This document shows, in pieces, positions 6,734-14,130 of a stretch of 28,207 nt of DNA (the stretch's first letter is position 1; each line of letters begins with the position of its first letter). The DNA is taken from the IMG/VR virus record IMGVR_UViG_3300036883_000046, positions 1 through 28,207 of that record. One strand, 5' to 3'. The notes beneath the pieces were generated by a model. The model did no database searches and was not told the origin of the DNA. It saw only the letters and a list, made by a program, of their open reading frames with translations. A program made the position numbers and the translations under genes. This DNA is from a virus.

Positions 6734-8980
6734 TCACTGGTATTTCCAAGCCTCCGCATCGTTCATCACTTCTTCGCCGTCATGCCGCGACTCGTATTCC
6801 GCTACGCTTTCGGCATTAATCAATTCAGTAGGAATGCCTTCCTCAAACATCTGCTGCTGTGTGCCAGGGCGATCATGAATCGGACTAAATCGACTATTCT
6901 GAAAGTCTGATGGCACTCGAACAGTCTTCTCAACCAACTCACCCTTTTCATTTCTCCGCTTCAAAACCAAATCCGCCATCGCTCCGTGTTCGTTGACGAT
7001 GTAAGAGCCGATCATCCTCTTTGAAAACTTCTCGGCCTCGAATGGAGAGCTTGATCGGTACTGCTCAACTTGAACAGGCATTCCCTCGAATATGACCCTC
7101 TTGTAGACGATGTAATTGTTTTCGTCCTTCTTGCCTTCTACTGGCCGTTGTCGCCGCTCTTCGAACTCACCTTCATGGCCGCAGTAAAGAGCGATTATAA
7201 ATGCCATCACAATATCGTCATGGGCACCTTCTCCCTCCGCGCCATCCTCAGTGAAGTCTCTCAACTCATCGATCAAATACTTGTTACGGATGAGCACCTG
7301 ATTGTCGAGCATCATCTTCGACATGTGCGCTATCAGAGTCCGCTTAGATTTGTAGTCGGTCCACCATCCAACGATGTCAGTCATGAAGTGCTTGAGGCGG
7401 TCCATGCGCTTGAACCGATAAATGTTTTCGTATTCGTAGTCACGCATCAGACGAGTGTTGGTTGCCATGCCAAAGGAATTGACTTCGACAGCCGCAAGAG
7501 CTTCGTTGTAGTACCAGCAAAGAGCAAGCACAATGTCTGTAAGGTTGTACGGGTCCATGTACCCATGCCAACTTGCAACCTGTTCATCGAGTTGATGGCC
7601 GTCACCGATCTTGATTACTTCACAGCAGGAATAATCCGCACCTTTCTGCCCTAAAGCAACATCGGCGGATACGACGTATCTAGCCCCTGGAATCCGCTTC
7701 TCCCACATGTGCAAGCGGTTTTCGTTCTCCGGGTATGACGCCTTTTTAACAAGTCCAAGCAATTCCCCTTTATCGTCACGCGGATTTATTTCCGTCATGT
7801 GGAGATGCGGCAACCACTGAGTAAAATCAAAACTGATTTCTCCAATCCATCTTGGTTCTTCAGTCAATTTGCTGTAGCGGTTGATGACCCCTCTAGGAAT
7901 TGCGGAGATGATTGCGTTTTGGAATGACACTTCAGCGGTGACCGGATACTCTTGGTCGAAAATCATATCGTCGCCGTCAGTGGCGATGAATTCCTCCTTC
8001 GTCTTTCGCATCCAGTTGATCGTTTCATTCGATATAGTGATGCCATCTTTCTTCTTTATCTGCTCAACCATATCTTTCTCTTCGAGAGTCAGTGTAAATG
8101 CTTCTCCCTTTGGGATTGGTAGTGAGTAGGTCTTCGGTCTCCGATAGAACGGAATGAAGATCGGATGCCAATCAACCGATCCAGCCTCTGCGCGTCTCCA
8201 CAGGTTATGCCACGCATCGTTACGTCCATTGGCTGTTGATCCCATGACGTAGAATCCGTCTTTAGCAAGAAAGGTACGAATGAGCGACTTTGAAAGCTGT
8301 GACGAATCCTTCCAGTGAGCCAACTCGTCCAGCATCGCGCATCGAAAACCCTTACCTCGACCAACACCTGAAGGTCTGTTGGCATTGTCTGCGTACACCC
8401 AGTTCTTCAATCCTGGGCGGCTTGTTCTTAAATTTTCATCTGGCTCGTCAAAGCAGTACACCTTTCCATTCTCGTGCTTCATGACTCTTGGCTGCATCCA
8501 CCACGGCAGGAATGAGAAAGCGGACTCGTACATCTCCATGTTGTACTTTGCGCCGTCTTCATCCTGAGACACAAAAACTGTGTTGGTGTGCTTATACCGA
8601 ATTACTGTCTTGTGAAGGAACTCGCCAACCATATAGGTCGTGTATCCCATGCGGCGAGCTTTATCGACAATTGCACGAACACGCCCATACTTCTTCTCCA
8701 GTTTTCTCAATTCATCATGGAGAATTTCTTGGCTGTCAAAAAATGGGTAGAGACCTTGGAAGCCTTTGTCTTCAGTTCGGACGGCGTAGTAGTTAGAGAG
8801 AAAATATCGAGTGTCAATCAGGGAGTGGTAGCATTCACCATCGATCCATTCATTATCGGCAGAGGAAAGCGAGGCTCGGGCTTCATCATCCCCTATGTTG
8901 CCGGCCCGGTACTTCTGCCGGTGCATGTCGAGGATTTCTATGATCTCTCCAAGGTACTTGTTCGCCCGAATGATCGACAT
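6734..8980 (-). CDS. terL: Terminase large subunit (packaging ATPase and nuclease)
   Basis: A 748-residue packaging motor protein, longer than the usual 450-600. The ATPase half shows a deviant Walker A, KARRMGYTT (about 107-115), like the RxxG/T forms of TerL. Walker B is AMLDELAHW (215-223, D218/E219) and the coupling motif GSTAN is at 247-251. The nuclease half has the RNase H-like acidic residues: D440 in VVSADVALG, E499 in AAVEVNSFG, and D588/D589 in GAHDDIVMAF. It cuts concatemers and drives DNA through the portal. ATG lies 1 nt after the stop of the upstream gene. A long C-terminal tail after residue 600, ending DAEAWKYQ, is not part of the conserved core. Confidence 0.95.
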   Translation of the reverse strand: MSIIRANKYLGEIIEILDMHRQKYRAGNIGDDEARASLSSADNEWIDGECYHSLIDTRYFLSNYYAVRTEDKGFQGLYPFFDSQEILHDELRKLEKKYGRVRAIVDKARRMGYTTYMVGEFLHKTVIRYKHTNTVFVSQDEDGAKYNMEMYESAFSFLPWWMQPRVMKHENGKVYCFDEPDENLRTSRPGLKNWVYADNANRPSGVGRGKGFRCAMLDELAHWKDSSQLSKSLIRTFLAKDGFYVMGSTANGRNDAWHNLWRRAEAGSVDWHPIFIPFYRRPKTYSLPIPKGEAFTLTLEEKDMVEQIKKKDGITISNETINWMRKTKEEFIATDGDDMIFDQEYPVTAEVSFQNAIISAIPRGVINRYSKLTEEPRWIGEISFDFTQWLPHLHMTEINPRDDKGELLGLVKKASYPENENRLHMWEKRIPGARYVVSADVALGQKGADYSCCEVIKIGDGHQLDEQVASWHGYMDPYNLTDIVLALCWYYNEALAAVEVNSFGMATNTRLMRDYEYENIYRFKRMDRLKHFMTDIVGWWTDYKSKRTLIAHMSKMMLDNQVLIRNKYLIDELRDFTEDGAEGEGAHDDIVMAFIIALYCGHEGEFEERRQRPVEGKKDENNYIVYKRVIFEGMPVQVEQYRSSSPFEAEKFSKRMIGSYIVNEHGAMADLVLKRRNEKGELVEKTVRVPSDFQNSRFSPIHDRPGTQQQMFEEGIPTELINAESVAEYESRHDGEEVMNDAEAWKYQ

Positions 8981-8981
8981 A

Positions 8982-9413
8982 CTAGAGCCACCCGTCGAAA
9001 GCGCCAGCGTTCATCAATCGTCGCATTTCTTTTTTCCAGTTTTTTCCTTCCCCCATGCTGCGACCGAATTTGCTATTCACTTTCATGTGGGCCATTTCAT
9101 GAAGTAGGGACAGTCTGGTTTCATTGACATTGAGGTCATCCGGCAAGAGTATTGCCTTTGGGCACGGATGCCCTGCAACCTTACCCCCATAGCAGCAGAG
9201 TCCGTCTACGTCGTCATAGCCGCCAAGTCGGGTTATTTCACGCCTCGGAAGAAACATGAGCAATACTTCTTCAGTTGGAGGAATGGTGTTTCCAAAATGC
9301 CTATTGCGAAGGACTCGATAGTCCCGCATCAAGTCGATGATTCGCAACTCTGCGATGGTTGGAGTCACCATCTTGATGCGTTCTACTTCCGACTTGGAGA
9401 GTTTGGATACCAC
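8982..9413 (-). CDS. SprT-like zinc metallopeptidase domain protein
   Basis: A 143-residue protein with the zinc peptidase signature HEMAH at residues 105-109 (LSLLHEMAHMKV), followed by GEGKNWKKEMRRLMNAGAFDGWL. In SprT-like proteins this second part normally carries the third zinc ligand as His (HGxxW/F); here the position is Glu122. The Cys pair CCYGG near 73 could add structure. The start is GTG, overlapping the TAG of the preceding gene (TAGTG), with AGAGGGAG just upstream. Role in phage is unknown: protein processing during infection or a DNA-protein crosslink protease are family-based guesses. Activity is uncertain because of the replaced ligand. Confidence 0.75.
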   Translation of the reverse strand: MVSKLSKSEVERIKMVTPTIAELRIIDLMRDYRVLRNRHFGNTIPPTEEVLLMFLPRREITRLGGYDDVDGLCCYGGKVAGHPCPKAILLPDDLNVNETRLSLLHEMAHMKVNSKFGRSMGEGKNWKKEMRRLMNAGAFDGWL

Positions 9414-10027
9414 TATTCTCCCTCTTCGTCTTCGCCGTCTTCATCGTCGCTGCTAGGAGGATCTTCATCGCGGTCCAGATACCCAGGCACAGCCGCTACT
9501 TCGGCAGGGAGCAAGTTCTCTTCTGCGGCCCTCTTTCTCAGCCGGTCCATCCTCTCTTCTGTGGTCTCCGCTGTGCTCAGATTGGCTACCTGATTCGTCT
9601 GGTTCACGTTGATCTCCGCAATCGGCTGCTTTGGTTGCTTGGCGACAATAATGTCCTTTACGATGCGGCTGGCCTCAAGGCGCGTGGTCTTGTCGTCCTG
9701 CTTGACGATCTTCTTCTTCCCAGTGTTTGCGTCGTTGATCTCGACCAACTCAGTCGCCTCCAAGAGTCCGACCATGCTGTTTTCGAATGCCGGCATCACC
9801 CTGAGAATTGATTCGTTAAGACGAAGCTCAACTCTCCCAGATTCATTCTGCCTGTTGTAGCTTTCGATCTGGCGCACGGAATCCTTGACGGTCTCGACGC
9901 TCACGCTCTCAGACTTGGCGATAGCCTTCAACCTTTCAGGCTCGGTCCCGGTGAGCGCCTGGAACTTCACAAACCGCATCAAGTGACGCGGGTCGCGCAT
10001 GTTGTGCTTAGAAAATGCAGTCGCCAT
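9413..10027 (-). CDS. Probable small terminase subunit
   Basis: A 204-residue protein directly upstream of the large-terminase neighbourhood. The N-terminal third has a helix-turn-helix-like stretch, about residues 30-55 (ERLKAIAKSESVSVETVKDSVRQIE), suited to DNA recognition. A helical middle follows (ESILRVMPAFENSMVGLLEATE, then TTRLEASRIVKDIIV), which could be the oligomerisation core. The C-terminus is extremely acidic (DDEDGEDEEGE). This order (DNA binding, helical core, charged tail) fits small terminases. The ATG overlaps the TAA of the upstream gene by one base. Assignment is inference from position and architecture. Confidence 0.6.
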   Translation of the reverse strand: MATAFSKHNMRDPRHLMRFVKFQALTGTEPERLKAIAKSESVSVETVKDSVRQIESYNRQNESGRVELRLNESILRVMPAFENSMVGLLEATELVEINDANTGKKKIVKQDDKTTRLEASRIVKDIIVAKQPKQPIAEINVNQTNQVANLSTAETTEERMDRLRKRAAEENLLPAEVAAVPGYLDRDEDPPSSDDEDGEDEEGE

Positions 10028-10533
10028 TACTTGCCCTCCGGTTCACCGCTCAAGTCAGCAAGCTCCTTGAGTCGCGCATGATCTGCTTCGCGGGTTGCGG
10101 CCTTCATCCTCTCCTGAGTTTCAAAGTCCGCAGCCTGGGTGTCTCTTTCTTGTTCGAGCACTTCCTCATCGGTCGCCGTCACGTCCACTTCTCGGGCAGA
10201 TTCAGCGGGCGCATCCTCCTCCACAACTTTGATTGGGAACCTACCCAAATACGGGTCCGGCATTCTCGATCCGTACTGCTCCTGCTTGGGAATGATCGAC
10301 TCCGGTTCGTCTCCCGGAGTTGCAACCGGCGCCGACTGTGCGATCTGCCGAAGAATGGAAAGGTCTTCGCGGTAGGACCTCGCTATCTCTGTAGCGTCCT
10401 TTAGGGTACTGGTAAGGTCGTTGGCGACACTCATAATTCGCTTGGAGCCCGTCACAACCCAGCGCACGAATGTCCATACGCCGAGACAAGCGAAAAATCC
10501 ACCGACAATACAGAGCCAGATTATGCCTGTCAT
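10027..10533 (-). CDS. Membrane-anchored protein with helical cytoplasmic part
   Basis: A 168-residue protein with one N-terminal membrane segment, about residues 4-27 (IIWLCIVGGFFACLGVWTFVRWVV). Next comes a basic turn, then helical, partly coiled-coil sequence (LTSTLKDATEIARSYREDLSILRQIAQ) and an acidic C-terminal half rich in Glu, Asp and Ala. It overlaps the previous gene by four bases (ATGA). The topology resembles a spanin or a membrane anchor, but no lipobox or partner Rz1 gene is seen. Function unknown. Confidence 0.6.
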   Translation of the reverse strand: MTGIIWLCIVGGFFACLGVWTFVRWVVTGSKRIMSVANDLTSTLKDATEIARSYREDLSILRQIAQSAPVATPGDEPESIIPKQEQYGSRMPDPYLGRFPIKVVEEDAPAESAREVDVTATDEEVLEQERDTQAADFETQERMKAATREADHARLKELADLSGEPEGK

Positions 10534-10778
10534 TCCGCAATCCTCACTTCACTTCCGTCATCACGCAACGCAACTATCTGCGACGAAGAATCGGTCATTA
10601 CTGTTGAGTGGACCTTGTAGTTGCATCCAGTTTCTTTGTTCTTGCAGACGTACTCCAGATGATCGACAACCTGTTTCTGTCCCCTGCGGCCCATCACTAC
10701 CTTCGGCTTCAAGACGGTTCCGCAACTATGACACACGAGATTGGCCGCGACTAACGGCGAAAGGTCCGGTATTGACAT
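10530..10778 (-). CDS. Small zinc-ribbon protein
   Basis: An 82-residue protein beginning MSIPDLSPLVAANLVC. This ATG is chosen because AGGAG lies 7 nt upstream, while the upstream in-frame ATGs sit on top of that ribosome site. Cys pairs CHSCG (about 16-20) and CKNKETGC (about 45-52) make a plausible zinc ribbon. The C-terminus STVMTDSSSQIVALRDDGSEVRIAE is beta-like. The gene overlaps the 3' end of peptide deformylase by 53 nt in another frame and its TGA overlaps the next ATG. Function unknown. Confidence 0.6.
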   Translation of the reverse strand: MSIPDLSPLVAANLVCHSCGTVLKPKVVMGRRGQKQVVDHLEYVCKNKETGCNYKVHSTVMTDSSSQIVALRDDGSEVRIAE

Positions 10779-11331
10779 GCCCATTCTCCTCATTCCTTCT
10801 TGTTTGTGCTCTGCGCATTGCTTTCCAATTGTGAAATCGTTCCAGAACCTCTTTCCTGCGCCGCTCTGGAACCCTGTCAACGAAAAATGTTCCCGTCAGA
10901 TGATCGAGTTCATGTTGAACGATTCTCGCCACCGATCCCCTAAACGTCAACTTCTTTCGCTCGTATGGAGTTTCTGCTAGAGAAGCCTCAACGTCGACGA
11001 TTTCAAGCCGTGGCACCATGCACTCATTTCCCGAAGGCGGCAAACTTAAACAGCCCTCCGGTTCCTTAATCTCTTTTCCGTACAACCTAGTGATCTCCGG
11101 GTTCACTAAACCAATGACTATTCCGTGACTCCTGCCGATCAATACGAATTGCTTGAAGCATCCTATCTGCGGAGCCGCCAATCCCAATCCATCTGCCTTT
11201 CGCATCACTTCGATCATGTACTCGAATAATTTCGGAATCTCCGGCCACTCAGCCTCTTCGACAGGCTTCGCAAGGATGTTGTTCATCTCTGGCCCATAAA
11301 TAGAGAGCCTAAAATTCCTCTGAAAGTACAT
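10726..11331 (-). CDS. def: Peptide deformylase
   Basis: A 201-residue enzyme with all three signature motifs: GLGLAAPQIG at 48-57, EGCLSLP at 92-98 and QHELDHLTG at 139-147. C94, H140 and H144 should bind the metal and E141 act as catalyst. It removes the formyl group from the N-terminal methionine of new proteins; phage versions are often near-minimal, but this one keeps a C-terminal helix (RRKEVLERFHNWK) and a tail of about 30 residues. ATG 11331 is preferred, with AGGTGA 5 nt upstream; a GTG three codons earlier overlaps the previous stop. It lies in the late operon, which fits a need during virion protein synthesis. Confidence 0.95.
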   Translation of the reverse strand: MYFQRNFRLSIYGPEMNNILAKPVEEAEWPEIPKLFEYMIEVMRKADGLGLAAPQIGCFKQFVLIGRSHGIVIGLVNPEITRLYGKEIKEPEGCLSLPPSGNECMVPRLEIVDVEASLAETPYERKKLTFRGSVARIVQHELDHLTGTFFVDRVPERRRKEVLERFHNWKAMRRAQTRRNEENGHVNTGPFAVSRGQSRVS

Positions 11332-11336
11332 TTCCC

Positions 11337-11804
11337 TCACCTGGGTACAACAATACTCCCAGCAGCCCTCGACCGTTCGGCCTTGAACATGATCTCAATT
11401 GCTTCAGGGATAGCCGAGTTGCCAATCAATTCAAGACGATCTGTGTCCGCCCTCAACCATTGAGGCATATACATCTTATGCGTAGTACACCGCGTCCCCC
11501 TGGCACACTCGCAACCAAGCCAAGTGTCAAGCCGCTCTCGCGCTTTCGCGGTCCAGTCAAAATGTTCGGGGTAGATTTGCGGCAGAAAATAATCGGCGCA
11601 GAAGCATAGACCGTCAGACCTCAACCCAACGGCTCTGCCGGTCACTATCGGTCCAGCGTTGCTCGGAACCAAGACAATCATGTAGCCGACGTTTTTCCAC
11701 GATGACGTGTCGGCTGCGGGTTGACTTTCTGGAACCGCAATTACTTCCGTGGTTGGCGATTCCTGCTTCTCTTTGCGCCGGTCAATTACCTCAAAATTCG
11801 ACAA
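11337..11804 (-). CDS. Unknown protein with Cys cluster
   Basis: A 155-residue protein. Residues 1-37 are polar and probably disordered. A hydrophobic beta stretch follows (NVGYMIVLVPSNAGPIVTG), then GLCFCADYF and CECARGTRC near residue 105, a possible metal or disulfide site. The start is TTG, the only reasonable start in frame, overlapping the upstream gene by 14 nt; a GGGGG run lies about 8-13 nt before it. Family not recognised. The TGA of this gene overlaps the region just before the deformylase start, so expression is probably coupled. Confidence 0.55.
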   Translation of the reverse strand: MSNFEVIDRRKEKQESPTTEVIAVPESQPAADTSSWKNVGYMIVLVPSNAGPIVTGRAVGLRSDGLCFCADYFLPQIYPEHFDWTAKARERLDTWLGCECARGTRCTTHKMYMPQWLRADTDRLELIGNSAIPEAIEIMFKAERSRAAGSIVVPR

Positions 11805-11979
11805 TGTAATCTTCCCCCTCGCTGGTTATGGTTTCACCCGGCAGTAGGCAGTACGCGAACGCTACGCGGCTATCATTCTTCGCAACGATCTCTCGAAGGA
11901 CTACGCATGATCCTTCTATCTCGACGTAGCCTTTAGCTACCGAACGCTTTCCCCCGTTCTTTATTTTCAGACTTGCCAT
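11791..11979 (-). CDS. 62-residue unknown protein
   Basis: A basic N-terminus (MASLKIKNGGKRSVAKG) is followed by beta-like sequence YVEIEGSCVVLREIVAKNDSRVAFAYCLLPGETI and an acidic end. A strong AAGGAG ribosome site lies 6-7 nt before ATG. No metal site or membrane segment is evident. It is one of a series of short genes in the late operon whose function cannot be read. Confidence 0.55.
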   Translation of the reverse strand: MASLKIKNGGKRSVAKGYVEIEGSCVVLREIVAKNDSRVAFAYCLLPGETITSEGEDYIVEF

Positions 11980-11989
11980 TGCTCACTCC

Positions 11990-12277
11990 TTAGTTCGGCT
12001 TTGGTTTGTTTTGATCGATGGCATCCTTGATGTTCGACACCATCATTTGATTCTCTCCGGTTTTGAATCCCTCACGCGCCTGTTGCTCAAAAGCAATAGA
12101 CGTTGTTTTTGATGCAACCTTTAGAACCCCAATCTGGAGCGCAAAGTCTATGAAGTTAACCTGCATCTCCAAACCCATAGGAGAATGCACGATCACGATA
12201 ATCGGACACCCCTCGCGCTCCTTCAAATGGTTCTGGACCGCCTGCATGAATCCTTCGTGGGTCATAGGGGACTCCAT
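11990..12277 (-). CDS. 95-residue unknown protein
   Basis: The N-terminal half has a helix (HEGFMQAVQNHLKEREG) and a hydrophobic strand (CPIIVIVHSPMG). The second half is helical and polar, ending DAIDQNKPKPN. The ATG shares a base with the TAA of the upstream gene, so the two are likely translated together. No recognisable motif. Confidence 0.55.
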   Translation of the reverse strand: MESPMTHEGFMQAVQNHLKEREGCPIIVIVHSPMGLEMQVNFIDFALQIGVLKVASKTTSIAFEQQAREGFKTGENQMMVSNIKDAIDQNKPKPN

Positions 12278-12531
12278 TAGTTCACCGCCGCTCTGTGTGT
12301 GATAATCGTTCGGTCCTGAGAGTAAATCTCAGTGATCTTTGGGTGGCAAGCGCAGTCACGCCCCAAGTTGTGAACCCCAAAGTTCAACCGCTGCGGGTCC
12401 GGCTCCTCTTTGAAGGGAACAATATGAGCCACGTTGTCGTAGCGAGGGTCTTCAGGATCGAAGTCTGTCGACGGAGTAATAATCTCCAATGCTCCGCTCT
12501 CCACGTTCTTGACTACGACCAGCCAGCGCAT
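12277..12531 (-). CDS. 84-residue unknown protein
   Basis: Begins with a hydrophobic strand, MRWLVVVKNVESGALEIITPSTDF, and includes HNLGRDCACHPKITEIY, a small Cys/His group. Starts at an ATG overlapping the TAA of the upstream gene and ends overlapping the next ATG, so it is embedded in a chain of coupled genes. The function is unknown. Confidence 0.55.
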   Translation of the reverse strand: MRWLVVVKNVESGALEIITPSTDFDPEDPRYDNVAHIVPFKEEPDPQRLNFGVHNLGRDCACHPKITEIYSQDRTIITHRAAVN

Positions 12532-12851
12532 TACTTCTTTCCCTTCCCAAAGAATTCCGCGATCTTGGCTTCAATCGCCAGCACTCGCGGGTCGGCAGGG
12601 CGCCGCTTGATGCGGATCTCAAGATAGTACGTGTTCGGAATCTTGTCCGGGTTCGGGTTGTCGTTCTGGTGGAAGTCCCACTCAAACACCCCGGTATCCC
12701 ACTCGTAGGTCGTTGAGCCCCACTGAACCTTCGACTGGTTCTGCTGAATCGGAAGCCGGAACGCCTGATGCAGCAGCGTCTTTAGTTCGGCCCACTCCTC
12801 AACCGTGACGTTCTCGTACTTTGTTACTTCGTTTGCGAATTTCTCTTTCAT
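12531..12851 (-). CDS. 106-residue unknown protein
   Basis: The true start is taken as the ATG of MKEKFANEVTKYENVTVEEW because AAGGAG lies 8 nt upstream and it overlaps the preceding TGA by four bases (ATGA); the longer frame would overlay another gene. The protein looks folded, with an aromatic beta part (WGSTTYEWDTGVFEWDF) and a charged helical end (DPRVLAIEAKIAEFFGKGKK). No known motif. Confidence 0.55.
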   Translation of the reverse strand: MKEKFANEVTKYENVTVEEWAELKTLLHQAFRLPIQQNQSKVQWGSTTYEWDTGVFEWDFHQNDNPNPDKIPNTYYLEIRIKRRPADPRVLAIEAKIAEFFGKGKK

Positions 12852-13054
12852 GCTGTCTGTTCTCCTTCTTTGTTCTCTGGTGCGTGATTCTCGAACGGCA
12901 GAACCGGATTCTTTGCCGCTCGCTTTCCATGCCCTCGCGTCCACGGCCAGATGTAGCGGCCGGCGAACCAAATGCTCAATCCGGGGTTCAAACTCTGCGG
13001 CTTTCCCCAATACACCCCGAACACCAAATCCTTTTGCGTCAGTCGGACTTTCAT
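12848..13054 (-). CDS. 68-residue Trp-rich unknown protein
   Basis: Starts with ATG after a good AGAGGGAG ribosome site. It contains GVYWGKPQSLNPGLSIWFAGRYIWPWTRG, rich in Trp, Gly and Pro, then a polar acidic tail. It ends in an ATGA overlap with the next gene. There is no membrane helix of convincing length, and the function is unknown. Confidence 0.5.
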   Translation of the reverse strand: MKVRLTQKDLVFGVYWGKPQSLNPGLSIWFAGRYIWPWTRGHGKRAAKNPVLPFENHAPENKEGEQTA

Positions 13055-13057
13055 GGA

Positions 13058-13243
13058 CTACTCCCTCTTCCATTGGTAGCCGCGAAGAACTAACTCCTGA
13101 AGCGCTAAATACCTCGCCTCTGTTGGCGTTGGCATCGTGTCTTCGTTGTTGTCGAGAAGGATTTCCACCAACCGCTTGTCGCTCGGCGCCTTGCGCTTGA
13201 TTGCCGCCCTCGCTTCATCCGTCAGTACGATTGTCTTTTTCAT
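13058..13243 (-). CDS. 61-residue small helical protein
   Basis: MKKTIVLTDEARAAIKRKAPSDKR is followed by LVEILLDNNEDTMPTPTEARYLALQELVLRGYQWKRE. The short N-terminal strand followed by helices resembles small regulators, but the match is not strong. The start is set by GGAG 5 nt before ATG; this ribosome site directly abuts the TCCAAA-T-TTTGGA palindrome. The leader also carries GAGCGGTTTTGG. Function unknown. Confidence 0.5.
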   Translation of the reverse strand: MKKTIVLTDEARAAIKRKAPSDKRLVEILLDNNEDTMPTPTEARYLALQELVLRGYQWKRE

Positions 13244-13249
13244 CGCCAC

Positions 13250-13262
13250 TCCAAATTTTGGA
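13250..13262. repeat. TCCAAA-T-TTTGGA palindrome
   Basis: A perfect 13-bp palindrome in the leader of the 61-residue gene. Its minus-strand TTTGGA arm runs into the ribosome site (TTTGGAG), 7 nt before the start codon. A bound protein here would block both transcription and ribosome access. Confidence 0.7.
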
Positions 13263-13283
13263 ATCCAAAACCGCTCAGTCGTC

Positions 13284-13490
13284 CTATCGCCGCGTGATGA
13301 CATCCTTCAAAATTAAGGTCTTCGCCATCTCCAGCATCCCCAACCGCGTCGACAAAACCGATGTCGATCCGAGTGTGATGATGTCGCCGCCGGCTTCAGT
13401 CATAATCACAAGACACTCGACCGCATCGCCAACCTCTTCCATCGCCTTGACCAGCGTCTCTGTCGGAGTCCTCTTGATTACATCGCCCAT
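13284..13490 (-). CDS. 68-residue unknown protein
   Basis: Start set at MGDVIKRTPTETLVKAMEE, with GGAAGGG 5 nt upstream. Helical first half, then ECLVIMTEAGGDIITLGSTSVLSTRLGMLEMAKTLIL, resembling a small alpha/beta fold. Its leader carries the same 17-bp element (AGCGGTTTTTGGAAGGG in transcribed sense, 13496-13512) as the next upstream gene, at identical distance from ATG. The function is unknown. Confidence 0.55.
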   Translation of the reverse strand: MGDVIKRTPTETLVKAMEEVGDAVECLVIMTEAGGDIITLGSTSVLSTRLGMLEMAKTLILKDVITRR

Positions 13491-13510
13491 TCTTACCCTT
13501 CCAAAAACCG

Positions 13511-13717
13511 CTAGACTTTTCTCCATCGGTCCCTGCCGCCGACATATATATCGCGGACGCGCTCAACGTAAATCACTGCCTCCGGATTCATCCCCCGCGC
13601 TCGCTCAATGGCTTTGGCTTGGGTTGGGAGAATCGCGCTGGCCCGTTCCGAACCCGGCCTCCGTATCGCATACTCGCCGGTCCTTGTCTTCTCGATGTAC
13701 AGTTCAGACTTTGCCAT
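13511..13717 (-). CDS. DUF2188-like small protein
   Basis: A 68-residue protein: MAKSELYIEKTRTGEYAIRR, then ERASAILPTQAKAIERARGM, then EAVIYVERVRDIYVGGRDRWRKV. The pattern of strand, TQxxAIxxAR helix and strand recalls DUF2188 proteins, which are small, widespread and of unknown function; this is from memory of the family. Start chosen by the GGAAGGGG site just upstream. The leader shares a 17-bp direct repeat with the neighbouring gene. Confidence 0.6.
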   Translation of the reverse strand: MAKSELYIEKTRTGEYAIRRPGSERASAILPTQAKAIERARGMNPEAVIYVERVRDIYVGGRDRWRKV

Positions 13718-13751
13718 TCGACCCCTTCCAAAAACCGCTCGAAAACCGCCA

Positions 13752-13767
13752 GCCCGCGCCAGCGGGC
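13752..13767 (-). terminator. GC hairpin after the 77-residue gene
   Basis: In the transcribed sense GCCCGC-TGGC-GCGGGC is a perfect 6-bp stem with a 4-nt loop, lying 17 nt after the TAA at 13784. It is followed by TGGCGGTTTTCG, so the T run is short and delayed. It may act as a partial terminator or attenuator. Confidence 0.45.
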
Positions 13768-13783
13768 ACCGTCGTGCCACGCA

Positions 13784-14017
13784 TTACACTAACTCTTCAA
13801 CTCGACTCACATTCGACAACGCAGCGAACTGAATCAACTTACCATCCTCCACGCGGAACAAATCCACATATTCTGTCCCGCACGACCAGAAGTGACACTG
13901 CCACTCCTCCGGTGCATTATTGTGAAATGTCACCTTCAACCTGATCGGTCTCACCGCTTCCGTATTCAATATCCCTCCAACCTTTCTGCCTACATCCACA
14001 TCATTGCACATCTTCAC
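13784..14017 (-). CDS. First gene of the long late operon, unknown
   Basis: Up to 77 residues. The core, IRLKVTFHNNAPEEWQCHFWSCGTEYVDLFRVEDGKLIQFAALSNVSRVEE, looks like a compact beta domain. The start is uncertain: GTG or ATG near 14017-14011 lack a good ribosome site, whereas TTG at 13972 has GGAGGG three bases upstream. If TTG is used the protein has 62 residues. It is the first gene after the non-coding region and so may be the first gene of the late transcript. Confidence 0.5.
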   Translation of the reverse strand: MKMCNDVDVGRKVGGILNTEAVRPIRLKVTFHNNAPEEWQCHFWSCGTEYVDLFRVEDGKLIQFAALSNVSRVEELV

Positions 14018-14110
14018 GCTTTTGTGTTGACCAACTCAAATACACAACTTTTCAAAACTTCAAAACTGCTTACATCATTTCAACTTCTTGGATTTTGAAA
14101 ATCTGTTCGC
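14018..14110 (-). promoter_or_regulatory. AT-rich control region with short repeats
   Basis: This stretch is clearly more AT-rich than its surroundings. It holds two tandem copies of TTCAAAAC (14051-14066) and a perfect 13-bp palindrome, GATTTT-G-AAAATC (14091-14103). In the transcribed sense TTGAAG and TTGAAA boxes occur, but no convincing -10 box at the right distance was found. Possible roles are a regulated late promoter or an origin unwinding element. Confidence 0.4.
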
Positions 14111-14130
14111 TGGACCAGTCGCGTAGCGAC

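Noticed and set aside
12975-13005. GGTTCAAACTC as a tRNA T-loop
   Set aside because: No acceptor or anticodon arms around it, and it lies in a coding frame.
13201-13944. 247-codon plus-strand ORF
   Set aside because: Runs opposite four small minus genes with clear ribosome sites; composition rich in Ser, Pro and Thr with no recognisable domain.
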